From UBA2137 sp037968575 (GTDB taxonomy: Bacteria; Pseudomonadota; Alphaproteobacteria; Micavibrionales; Micavibrionaceae): a stretch of 19,458 nt of DNA. Of this stretch, positions 7,811 to 14,725 are shown in pieces. Positions within the stretch are counted from its first letter, which is position 1, and each line of letters begins with the position of its first letter. The position numbers and the translations under genes are program-made. The notes under the pieces were generated by a model. It was not told where the DNA came from. It searched no databases and saw only the letters and a list, made by a program, of their open reading frames with translations. The stretch lies in NCBI GenBank assembly GCA_037968575.1, contig JBBKVR010000070.1, positions 1-19,458 of the forward strand, given 5' to 3'.

Positions 7811-8923
7811 ATGAGACAAGCCACCGCACAAAGATTAGGCTTAATGGCGCAAGTCACATTCTGGTTTACAATATTCTTAATTATTTGCGCAGTTTTATGG
7901 CTTTTTAAAAGTGTGCTGGCTCCCTTTATTATGGGTTTCATTATTGCGTATCTTTTGAATCCCCTTATCCGCAGATTACAAACAGATAAATTTTCACGCA
8001 AAGCCGCAACACTTGTTATTTTATCGACATTTTTTATTGTCTTGGCATTAATCATAGCCATTGTCTCGCCTATCGCAACGCGTGAATTAGGTGACTTAGT
8101 TGACGCTTTTCCCGGTTACATGGATGGGATTTGGACACAAATAAAACCAACAGTGAACAAAGCACAAGCTATGTTAGGGTTGAATTATACAGGTAATATA
8201 GCTGATACGGTTGGGCCCTTTTTGGGGGAGGCGACAAACACCAGTAAAAATGTTGCGAAAGGTATTTTTACTGGAGGAGCCGCTGTTGTAGATTTCACAA
8301 TTACTTTTTTTATAACGCCAATCGTGGCGTATTTCCTGATAAAGGACTGGCCAAAAATTATAAAGTGGGTAGAAAACCTTATGCCAAGAGACCATGAACA
8401 TGACCTTCACCAGATTTTTAAACAAATAGATAAGAAACTTGCTGGCTTTATCCGTGGCCAGTTGACAGTTTGTTTGGTTCTGGGTGTGGGGTACGCCATT
8501 GCACTGACAATCGCTGGACTCAAATACGGATTTTTGATTGGACTTCTATCTGGTCTACTTTCGATTATCCCGTTCGTAGGGTCTGCTGTTGGGTTAACCG
8601 CGGCAGTTATTGTGGCTTGGTTTCAAGCGGGTGAAATGTCTTATGTGGCAATCATTGCGGCGATTTTCCTTTTCGGACAATTTTTAGAAGGAAATTTCCT
8701 CTCGCCAAAACTTGTTGGCGACAGTGTAGGCATGCACCCTTTATGGGTTTTATTCTCCGTGATGGCTGGTGGTGCAGTCTTTGGCATTGTAGGCATGATT
8801 TTAGCCGTACCAGTCGCGGCCATTTCAGGTGTTTTGATCTCTTTCTTTATAGGGATTTATAAAAAAAGTGCACTTTATAAAGAAGAACAGACAAAAGCCA
8901 AAAAGCGTAAGAAAAAATCATGA
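7811..8923 (+). CDS. AI-2E transporter family (PerM-like) membrane protein
   Basis: This 370-residue inner-membrane protein has about eight hydrophobic segments and the family's N-terminal motif PFIMGFIIAYLLNPL (residues 38-52), followed by the long cytoplasmic-type loop and the C-terminal block LSIIPFVGSAVGL and GNFLSPKLVGDSVGMHPLWVLFS, both hallmarks. Family members have been linked to autoinducer-2 export or ion transport, but the substrate of this one is unknown. The tail is lysine-rich (KAKKRKKKS), as expected for a cytoplasmic end. It begins immediately after the previous stop (TAG-ATG) and its own stop overlaps the hdaA start (ATGA), so all three are translationally coupled. Confidence 0.88.
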   Translation: MRQATAQRLGLMAQVTFWFTIFLIICAVLWLFKSVLAPFIMGFIIAYLLNPLIRRLQTDKFSRKAATLVILSTFFIVLALIIAIVSPIATRELGDLVDAFPGYMDGIWTQIKPTVNKAQAMLGLNYTGNIADTVGPFLGEATNTSKNVAKGIFTGGAAVVDFTITFFITPIVAYFLIKDWPKIIKWVENLMPRDHEHDLHQIFKQIDKKLAGFIRGQLTVCLVLGVGYAIALTIAGLKYGFLIGLLSGLLSIIPFVGSAVGLTAAVIVAWFQAGEMSYVAIIAAIFLFGQFLEGNFLSPKLVGDSVGMHPLWVLFSVMAGGAVFGIVGMILAVPVAAISGVLISFFIGIYKKSALYKEEQTKAKKRKKKS

Positions 8924-9633
8924 CTCAAATCCCTCTCGACTTAAGGCACGTAGAGGCTTTGGGACGTGAAGATTACTTTGTAAATGCAAGTAATGAAAAC
9001 GTCCTCAAATGGCTGAATAAATGGCCCGATTGGCCAACGCACGCATTTGTTATCTATGGGCCCAAAGCAAGCGGCAAAACGCACCTGCTATCGGTATGGG
9101 CGGAAAAATCTAGGCAAGAAATTTTTGGTATTCAGGACGTTTTGTCCAGAGGCTGGGAAAGTTTACGTGAGCAAAAACATGTAGCTATTGATAATGTTCA
9201 TGAAGCCATTGGTGATGCAGAAAAAGAACAGCAATTATTCCATATTTACAACCAGTTGCTTTCTGCTGGCGGCACTCTTTTACTCACCTCAGAAATAAGC
9301 CTAAGTGGTTTGCAATTCTCCTTGCCAGATTGGGAGTCCAGAATGCGTGCGACAACATCTGAAACTCTTTTTCAGCCTGACGATGAATTACTAAGTGTGG
9401 TTTTGTTGAAGCTTTTTCAGGACAAAAAAATTGCGATTGGTGAAAAAGAAATTCAATATATTGTTCCTCGCGTAGAGCGTTCCTACGCAGTCGCACAACG
9501 CCTTGTAGAAGAAATTAACCAAACATCTTTATCGCAAAAAAGAGCAGTCACAATCCCGCTTATAAAAGATGTGATGGAAAGTGAAATTTTTATTCAGGAA
9601 GAATTAATTCCTGACACGCAAAAGAGCGCTTAG
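8920..9633 (+). CDS. hdaA: DnaA-related regulatory ATPase of replication initiation (HdaA)
   Basis: A 237-residue AAA+ protein of the Hda/HdaA type, which with the sliding clamp stimulates ATP hydrolysis by DnaA to prevent re-initiation. Visible: an N-terminal clamp-binding-like motif QIPLDL (residues 3-8); Walker A GPKASGKT (47-54); a Walker B strand HVAIDNVHE (87-95) in which the second acidic residue is Asn; sensor I LLLTSE (121-125); an arginine-finger region LPDWESRMRA (135-144); and a sensor II-like ERSYA (186-190). It lacks the DNA-binding domain IV of DnaA, hence the shorter length. Placement after the AI-2E permease is common in alphaproteobacteria. Its last 44 bases overlap the convergent sixA gene. 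Confidence 0.9.
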   Translation: MTQIPLDLRHVEALGREDYFVNASNENVLKWLNKWPDWPTHAFVIYGPKASGKTHLLSVWAEKSRQEIFGIQDVLSRGWESLREQKHVAIDNVHEAIGDAEKEQQLFHIYNQLLSAGGTLLLTSEISLSGLQFSLPDWESRMRATTSETLFQPDDELLSVVLLKLFQDKKIAIGEKEIQYIVPRVERSYAVAQRLVEEINQTSLSQKRAVTIPLIKDVMESEIFIQEELIPDTQKSA

Positions 9634-10084
9634 ATACGCTATCCCACGCAATATTATCATTTACAAAAATGGAAAATGTGCATGGCTCATAAGAGAATAA
9701 ATCAGTAGAGGTCTGGTCTTTCATGAGTGAAAGAGCTGTGCCGAAAATTCCAGGATTATGCCCTACTATCAAGATAGAATTGATACTCTCATCAGTCATA
9801 GTGATGAAATCATAATATGTACTTTCATTCGCATTATAGAGATCGGGAGAGAGTGTTATGTTTTCGCTACTTACGCCCAAATCCAGTTTTTCGAATGTTT
9901 GTTGTGTGCGAACAGCTTTAGAGCAATAAACCTTATCAGGAAGAATTGAACGACTTCTAAGTGTCTCTCCCAGCTCTGTTGCTTGTTGCAGCCCATACTC
10001 AGAAAGCGATCTACTGAAGTCGTCAGAAGATATATCATTGTGCGCGCTGGCATGTCGTAATAGGTAAATGGTTTTCGAACTCAT
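9590..10084 (-). CDS. sixA: SixA-type phosphohistidine phosphatase (histidine phosphatase superfamily)
   Basis: A 164-residue cytoplasmic protein of the histidine-phosphatase superfamily. The catalytic RHAS (R10, H11) is at the N-terminus, the second conserved arginine in KAVRTQQT (R60), and the second catalytic histidine in VGHNPG (H109). Length and these motifs fit SixA, which in E. coli dephosphorylates the HPt domain of ArcB. Other small phosphatases of the superfamily share this layout, so the substrate is inferred. A tripartite kinase with an HPt domain lies 5 kb away and could be a target. The gene converges on and overlaps hdaA by 44 bases and diverges from the sugar-epimerase gene. 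Confidence 0.85.
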   Translation of the reverse strand: MSSKTIYLLRHASAHNDISSDDFSRSLSEYGLQQATELGETLRSRSILPDKVYCSKAVRTQQTFEKLDLGVSSENITLSPDLYNANESTYYDFITMTDESINSILIVGHNPGIFGTALSLMKDQTSTDLFSYEPCTFSIFVNDNIAWDSVSKRSFACQELILPE

Positions 10085-10102
10085 GATTGTAATGTTAGTT
10101 CA

Positions 10103-10119
10103 TTTGTGTCAGATACAAA
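10103..10119. promoter_or_regulatory. 17-bp palindrome, candidate operator between sixA and the epimerase gene
   Basis: TTTGTGTCAGATACAAA reads the same on both strands except for one mismatched pair (position 6 with 12) around a central A. It lies just downstream of the predicted sixA transcription start and about 29 bases upstream of the -10 box proposed for the epimerase gene, positions where a dimeric regulator could repress one gene or act on both. No regulator gene is nearby. Confidence 0.45.
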
Positions 10120-10129
10120 GCGGATTTTA

Positions 10130-10158
10130 TTTATATGAAAATTTCTCTATAGTATGAA
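10130..10158 (-). promoter_or_regulatory. Predicted promoter of sixA
   Basis: Read on the minus strand, TTCATA (10158-10153) and TATAAA (10135-10130) are 17 bp apart, with transcription starting near 10123. The divergent epimerase promoter would overlap it: TATAGT at 10148-10153 on the plus strand is a reasonable -10 box but has no good -35 box. Confidence 0.45.
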
Positions 10159-10185
10159 GCATTCTTTGCGAAACGAAAGTAGATA

Positions 10186-11361
10186 ATGGCAATATCAGAA
10201 ATCAAGCTGAAGAATGAAGGCTTACTCAAACAAGCCTATCAGGACTTATATCATATATGGGTTCCTCACTGGGCACGATTATTTTCCGACACTGAAAATG
10301 GCGGCTTTTACGAACGGTTAGACAAGCACGGGCAACCTTACAAAGAGTTGCCACGCAGGCTCGTTACGCAATGTCGACAATTATTTGTCTACTCTCACGC
10401 TGATATGGTTTCTGGTCAAAATACCTATAATGACTTAATCAAAGAGGGGTTTGATGCCCTTGTTAAAAATTACCGTATCCCTGAAACTGGGGGATGGCGT
10501 TTTAGCGTGCAGGCTGATGGTACACCAGAAGACAATACTTACGATCTATACGGCCACGCCTTCCTCGTGTTTTGTTGCACTTACTATTACCGCCTAACTG
10601 GCGATAAAAAGGCACTGGAATATGCAGCAGAAACGCTCAAATTTATTGATAAATCTTTCCGTCTTGAGGAAGCGCCGGGATTTGCAGAAGCCTTAGACGA
10701 AAACCTTAAACCTTTAGACAGAGTGCGTCGTCAAGACCCTCACATGCATCTGTTCGAGGCATGCTTGTTCATGTACAGGATTACCAAAGAAGAGCCATAT
10801 CTTGCTATGGCAAAGGAGATTGTAGGGTTATTTACTGACCATTTTTGGGATGGTGAAAACGGAACATTGGCGGAATTTTATAATGAGCAATTAGAGCCAC
10901 ACTCAGAACAAGGTGATTTATCGCAGCCTGGGCATCACTTTCAATGGATTTGGCTGTTTGAAAAATTTCAAGAAACCCGCCGTAAGAAAAATCCATACTA
11001 CTATGATTTGATGGAAAATCTGTTTGAATGGGCAGATAAAAACGGTTTTGATCCAGCCTATGGTGGTATTTACGATGCCCTAAACATGCAAGGTGATGTG
11101 ATCAGTGATACTAAACGCGTCTGGCCGATCATGGAGGCGTTGAAGGCTTATCCGGTGATTAATCGTATGCATGATGATCCTCATTATTGTACGCGCCGCG
11201 CAGAGGATCTGGTGACATTACTGCGTGCACATTATTTAAATGAAGATGGGACATGGGTGGAACACCTCGCGCGCGACATGAAACCGCTTATTACTGATAT
11301 GCCGGGTACAACGCCGTATCATATCTATCTGGGAATTGCAGCGCTGGGTGAAATCGAATAA
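10186..11361 (+). CDS. AGE-family sugar 2-epimerase / mannose isomerase
   Basis: This 391-residue cytoplasmic enzyme belongs to the N-acylglucosamine 2-epimerase (alpha/alpha barrel) family. The catalytic-pocket residues of the mannose isomerase/YihS branch can be placed: Arg in PRRLVTQCRQLF (56-67), His in DPHMHLFEA (184-192), H250 in QPGHHFQWIW and H379 in TPYHIYLG; YRLTGD and KRVWPIMEALKA are also typical. It may interconvert mannose and fructose, or epimerise a free aldose at C2; phosphorylated or N-acetylated substrates are less likely given the family branch, but sequence alone does not fix this. Adjacent polyol dehydrogenases and a sugar kinase favour a fructose-linked role. Its stop abuts the convergent nagB stop with no spacer. 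Confidence 0.87.
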   Translation: MAISEIKLKNEGLLKQAYQDLYHIWVPHWARLFSDTENGGFYERLDKHGQPYKELPRRLVTQCRQLFVYSHADMVSGQNTYNDLIKEGFDALVKNYRIPETGGWRFSVQADGTPEDNTYDLYGHAFLVFCCTYYYRLTGDKKALEYAAETLKFIDKSFRLEEAPGFAEALDENLKPLDRVRRQDPHMHLFEACLFMYRITKEEPYLAMAKEIVGLFTDHFWDGENGTLAEFYNEQLEPHSEQGDLSQPGHHFQWIWLFEKFQETRRKKNPYYYDLMENLFEWADKNGFDPAYGGIYDALNMQGDVISDTKRVWPIMEALKAYPVINRMHDDPHYCTRRAEDLVTLLRAHYLNEDGTWVEHLARDMKPLITDMPGTTPYHIYLGIAALGEIE

Positions 11362-12096
11362 CTAGGCTTTAAGTTCTGAGAGCGCCTCTTTATCGGCAAT
11401 AACAGTTACATCAGGATGCGTTTGCAGATAAGAAGCAGGAGTATTCGGATTTGGTTCTTCTGTCAGCGCTTTTTTCAAAATTTTTGCTTTTGATTTTCCT
11501 GTTACCAAAAGAATAATTTTCTTCGACTTCAGAATTTCTGAAATCCCAAGTGTAAAGACTTGCTCGGGTGTTTTCTTCTCATCTTGCCAATAGGCATTGT
11601 TAGCCTTAAGAGTTTCAGGACGCAACTCCACTATGCGGGTGCGCGTGTTCTCATCGCTTGGTGGTTCGTTAAAACCAATATGTCCGTTGGAGCCTATACC
11701 AAGAACCGCTATATCTGCGGGACCATTTTCTTCAAACCAGCCCTGCATTTTATCAACTTCATCTTGTGGGAAGAGGTTGTCACTTCTAAAAATAATGCGC
11801 TGGTCATATGGAATTTCCATTGGATCAAGCACTTCTTGTGCTAACCAGTTTGAAAATAAACGCTGTGAATCTGGTTCTAATCCCAAATATTCATCTAACT
11901 GCAAATAAGTGAAATTGAGTTTTTTACCACTTTCTCTAAGCGCTTTATACATAGGAAGAGGCGTATTACCAGTCGGAAGAATGACTGTAGGCGTTTCGAA
12001 TTGTGATAAGAAATTTAAAAAGCGGTCTGCTGAGCTTTTTACGAACTCAACTGCGTTTTTAGATGAAATAATTTTATAGTTATTTTGCCGTATCAC
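11362..12096 (-). CDS. nagB: Glucosamine-6-phosphate deaminase (short NagB/GamA class)
   Basis: A 244-residue cytoplasmic enzyme converting glucosamine-6-phosphate to fructose-6-phosphate and ammonia. Visible are the phosphate loop PTGNTP (41-46), the catalytic LDEYLGL (D68), and GIGSNGHIGFNEP (133-145) with H139 and E144. The residue equivalent to Asp141 of E. coli NagB is Asn, as I recall for the short B. subtilis-type enzymes. The C-terminal VTGKSKAKILKKAL and HPDVTVIAD also agree. The start is a GTG; no ATG or Shine-Dalgarno sequence fits better, and a -10 box seven bases upstream suggests a leaderless mRNA. No nagA (deacetylase) or transporter is adjacent, so the source of its substrate is unclear. 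It diverges from the kinase operon. Confidence 0.88.
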   Translation of the reverse strand: MIRQNNYKIISSKNAVEFVKSSADRFLNFLSQFETPTVILPTGNTPLPMYKALRESGKKLNFTYLQLDEYLGLEPDSQRLFSNWLAQEVLDPMEIPYDQRIIFRSDNLFPQDEVDKMQGWFEENGPADIAVLGIGSNGHIGFNEPPSDENTRTRIVELRPETLKANNAYWQDEKKTPEQVFTLGISEILKSKKIILLVTGKSKAKILKKALTEEPNPNTPASYLQTHPDVTVIADKEALSELKA

Positions 12097-12103
12097 AGAA
12101 CAA

Positions 12104-12131
12104 AGTATAAGCCGTTACAGCTTATACACAA
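12104..12131 (-). promoter_or_regulatory. Predicted leaderless promoter of nagB
   Basis: On the minus strand TTGTGT (12131-12126) and TATACT (12109-12104) are 16 bp apart. The predicted start falls within a base or two of the GTG start codon at 12096, implying a leaderless transcript. The spacer is almost filled by an inverted repeat. Confidence 0.5.
12105..12127. promoter_or_regulatory. Inverted repeat overlapping the nagB promoter, candidate operator
   Basis: Perfect 8-bp arms GTATAAGC (12105-12112) and GCTTATAC (12120-12127) are separated by 7 bases. The left arm covers most of the nagB -10 box and the right arm touches the -35 box, so a bound dimer would block RNA polymerase. The repeat has no T-tail and precedes both genes, which argues against a terminator. 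It could also act on the divergent kinase operon 83 bases away. Confidence 0.55.
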
Positions 12132-12167
12132 GCTATGTATTAGCATCTGGAATTATGATTTTTAATG

Positions 12168-12196
12168 TTGTAAGTTCAAACATTAGCAACTTTATT
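12168..12196 (+). promoter_or_regulatory. Possible promoter of the kinase-dehydrogenase-HAD operon
   Basis: TTGTAA (12168-12173) and TTTATT (12191-12196) are spaced 17 bp, each matching four of six consensus positions. The start would be near 12203, a few bases before the kinase ATG. An alternative pair, TTACAG and TATTAG (12138-12143), lies closer to the inverted repeat but fits worse. Confidence 0.35.
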
Positions 12197-12209
12197 GGAT
12201 TTAAGAAGT

Positions 12210-13151
12210 ATGATTATCGTTTTTGGATCAAACGTTTTGGATATGTTTTTTCAGCAAGCTGACCTTCCACCAAAAGATAAGGCTCTATTTTTAGATAGTC
12301 ATGTTGAGCAACCAGGAGGTAAGGGTGCTAATCAAGCTATTGCAGCGGCTAGAGCGGGGGCGCAGGTGAATTTCTATGGAGCGCTTGGTGAAGGTGGCCA
12401 TGGTCGACAAATGTATAAAAATCTCGCGCGCAATAAGGTGGATATCTCTGGTATAGAGTTTTTGGATATGCCATCAGGGCTTGCAACAATTTTTGTTGAT
12501 GAAGAAGATGGAACGCACCGTATCGTTGTTTCACAAGGGGCTAATTTAAAAGCAAGACAGGAAACAGTGCCAGATAACGTTCTGAACCAAGATACTCTTT
12601 TGCTCGTTCAGGGTGAATTACCAATAGCTGAAACAGAAAAACTAGTGGAACGCGTCAAAAAAGCTGGCGGAAAAACGGTTTTGAACTTTGCCCCAGCTAT
12701 ACAACCTCTATCGGAAAATCTACTAAAAAATTTGGATGTCATCGTTTTGAACGAATATGAAGCTGAGGCTGTCGGTAAACAGCATGGAATAGCCACTGAA
12801 GATAAAGAAGACCTTGCTCTTTCTATCAATGTACAGTTTTCACTAACTACTGTTATAACTCTTGGTGGCAAAGGAAGCATCACCGCGTCTGACGGCGAAA
12901 TATTTTCTATACCCGCGCTTGAAATTAAGCCAATAGACACTGTTGGCGCAGGGGATGCGTTTACAGGTTATATGTGTGCGGCTCTAGAGCGTGGTGAGAG
13001 TCTTGAGCAAGCTGTTTATGAAGGCGGTGTCGCTGGTTCCCTAACATGTACCAAGATAGGGGCGCAAACCGCACTTCCGTATAAAGAGGACGTAGCATCT
13101 GCACTTAAAAGTAACGAATTAAAAATAGATCTTTTACATAAATTATGTTGA
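12210..13151 (+). CDS. Ribokinase-like sugar kinase (PfkB family)
   Basis: A 313-residue cytoplasmic kinase. The substrate-binding start FGSNVLDMF and the signature GGKGANQAIAAARAG (36-50) are of the ribokinase type; NFAPA, the NEYEAE motif (181-186), and DTVGAGDAFTGY (243-254) with catalytic base D249 follow, then CTKIGAQTALP as in ribokinase C-termini. It phosphorylates a free sugar with ATP. Ribose is the default prediction; fructose or another ketose made by the neighbouring dehydrogenases or isomerase is plausible. The ATG at 12210 has an AAGAAG only one base upstream; an in-frame TTG at 12195 would add five residues. First gene of a plus-strand run of four with gaps of 68, 3 and 57 bases. 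Confidence 0.85.
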   Translation: MIIVFGSNVLDMFFQQADLPPKDKALFLDSHVEQPGGKGANQAIAAARAGAQVNFYGALGEGGHGRQMYKNLARNKVDISGIEFLDMPSGLATIFVDEEDGTHRIVVSQGANLKARQETVPDNVLNQDTLLLVQGELPIAETEKLVERVKKAGGKTVLNFAPAIQPLSENLLKNLDVIVLNEYEAEAVGKQHGIATEDKEDLALSINVQFSLTTVITLGGKGSITASDGEIFSIPALEIKPIDTVGAGDAFTGYMCAALERGESLEQAVYEGGVAGSLTCTKIGAQTALPYKEDVASALKSNELKIDLLHKLC

Positions 13152-13177
13152 TTCTTCCTTTATCTTATTGGTAATAT
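13148..13177 (+). promoter_or_regulatory. Weak candidate promoter upstream of the first polyol dehydrogenase
   Basis: TTGATT (13148-13153, overlapping the kinase stop) and TAATAT (13172-13177) are 18 bp apart in the 68-base gap. Read-through from the kinase promoter is an equally good explanation for expression of the downstream genes. Confidence 0.28.
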
Positions 13178-13219
13178 CCCTAGCGATTAAAACAGGACTA
13201 AGAGAGTAAATTACAAAAG

Positions 13220-14722
13220 ATGTCTATTTCGAATGACACCCTAGATGATTTAGCTGATTTGCCGGATGTTAAAACGCCGCAATATGACCGTTCGGAGGTA
13301 ACGCCTGGAATCGTCCACATCGGACCTAGCCACTTTGCTCGCGGACATCTATTTAAATACATTGATCGTATCCTGCATCACGATTCTCAGTGGGGCATTC
13401 GTGCTATCAGCTTGAAATCTTCGAATGTGCGCGACGCTTTAGAAAAGCAGGACTATCTGTATACTATTACAGAACACACTGCTGCAGGAAAACAGCGCCA
13501 TGTTGTAGGTAGCTTAATGAACATCACTGTGGCGCAGGAAAATCCTAAGACAACTTTAGATGTTTTATGTGACCCCAATATTAAACTTGTTACAATTACA
13601 GTAACTCAAAAAGGCTATGGGCATGACCCTTCAACGGGCACCTTGGATTTTGAACGAGATGATATAAAGCAATGTTTGGAAAGCATGGATGCGCCTTCCA
13701 CCACAGTAGGTTATCTTGTGGCCGCTCTTGAGAGGCGTATGCAGGAAGGTGCTCCACCGTTAACCATTATGTCTTGCGATAATATGCCTTCTAATGGATC
13801 TATATTGAGGAATGTTGTTCTTGCGTATGCGGCACAAAAATCGTCAAAACTAAGACGTTATATTGAAAGCAATATTACCTTCCCATCAACTATGGTTGAT
13901 CGTATTGTTCCTACAACTACTGAAACTGATGTTTTTAATGCTCAATCTGCTGGGATATCAGATGAATGGCCAATCATCACAGAAAATTTCATGCAATGGG
14001 CTATTGAGGATAATTTTGCAGGACAAGTTCCTGACTTTGCAAGTGTAGGTGCAACAGTCTGTGACTATGTTGAGCCGTTTGAGCTTATGAAGCTGAGAAT
14101 GTTAAATGGGGCGCACATGGCTTTAGGGTGCGTCGGAGGTTTGGCTGGTTATGAATTTGTTGATGAAGCTATGAAAAACCCCTCTATTCATAGTTTTGTG
14201 CTCGGATTTATGGAAGAGGCTTCAGGAACAGTTCCAAACATAAAAGGTGTAGATTTTGCTTATTATCAGGATGAGCTTGTTAAGCGTTTGGAAAATCCTT
14301 ACATGAAAGATGAGCTTGTTCGCTTGGCACGTAATGGAACACAAAAAATAAACGGGCGTGTCGTCGACACGTTGGAGGATGCAAAGGCAAATGAAAAGCC
14401 TTACCAGCATATTGCTTTTGCGACAGCTGCTTGGATTCAATATTTAAAAGGTTATGATGAAGAAGGAAATGAAATTGATATTAATGACGAAAATGCTGTT
14501 TCATCAGGCTTACAACAAATAGCTCGCAATAGTAATGGTAATCCTCAGCCTGTCATGACGGCCAGCAGGCTTTTTGATTATCACTTAATGAATGATAAGC
14601 ACTTCATGGCTGATGTAACAAGACACCTACAAAATATTGGACAATGGGGAGTTATTCGGGCGACGGAAGAAATATACTCTGAGCCGCAACAAGATAGGGA
14701 AGCAGCCTATCAAAAGGGATAG
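13220..14722 (+). CDS. Polyol dehydrogenase, mannitol dehydrogenase family (diverged paralogue 1)
   Basis: A 500-residue member of the polyol-specific long-chain dehydrogenases, which oxidise mannitol, arabinitol or sorbitol to ketoses (or reduce hexuronates) with NAD(P). The catalytic set is intact: SCDNMPSNG (185-193), MVDRIVP (225-231), and K291, N296 and H299 in KLRMLNGAH. The N-terminal nucleotide-binding motif, normally close to GxGxFHRAH, reads GPSHFARGH (35-43), clearly altered, and Gln replaces the usual Glu in VTQKGYG. It lies three bases before a second member of the same family, to which it is only moderately similar, so the two probably have different substrates or cofactors. Only a weak AAGAGAG precedes the ATG. 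Mannitol 2-dehydrogenase, fructuronate reductase and arabinitol dehydrogenase are all possible. Confidence 0.88.
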   Translation: MSISNDTLDDLADLPDVKTPQYDRSEVTPGIVHIGPSHFARGHLFKYIDRILHHDSQWGIRAISLKSSNVRDALEKQDYLYTITEHTAAGKQRHVVGSLMNITVAQENPKTTLDVLCDPNIKLVTITVTQKGYGHDPSTGTLDFERDDIKQCLESMDAPSTTVGYLVAALERRMQEGAPPLTIMSCDNMPSNGSILRNVVLAYAAQKSSKLRRYIESNITFPSTMVDRIVPTTTETDVFNAQSAGISDEWPIITENFMQWAIEDNFAGQVPDFASVGATVCDYVEPFELMKLRMLNGAHMALGCVGGLAGYEFVDEAMKNPSIHSFVLGFMEEASGTVPNIKGVDFAYYQDELVKRLENPYMKDELVRLARNGTQKINGRVVDTLEDAKANEKPYQHIAFATAAWIQYLKGYDEEGNEIDINDENAVSSGLQQIARNSNGNPQPVMTASRLFDYHLMNDKHFMADVTRHLQNIGQWGVIRATEEIYSEPQQDREAAYQKG

Positions 14723-14725
14723 AAT

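Noticed and set aside
11692..11694. Asn in place of catalytic Asp141 (E. coli numbering) in NagB, suspected inactivation
   Set aside because: The short B. subtilis-like class carries GIGxNGHIGFNEP with Asn at this place as far as I recall, so this is a class feature rather than a defect.
11560..11908. Two overlapping plus-strand open frames of 94 and 103 codons inside nagB
   Set aside because: They are antisense to a gene with clear family motifs, have no recognisable domain, and show low-complexity composition typical of reverse-frame shadows.
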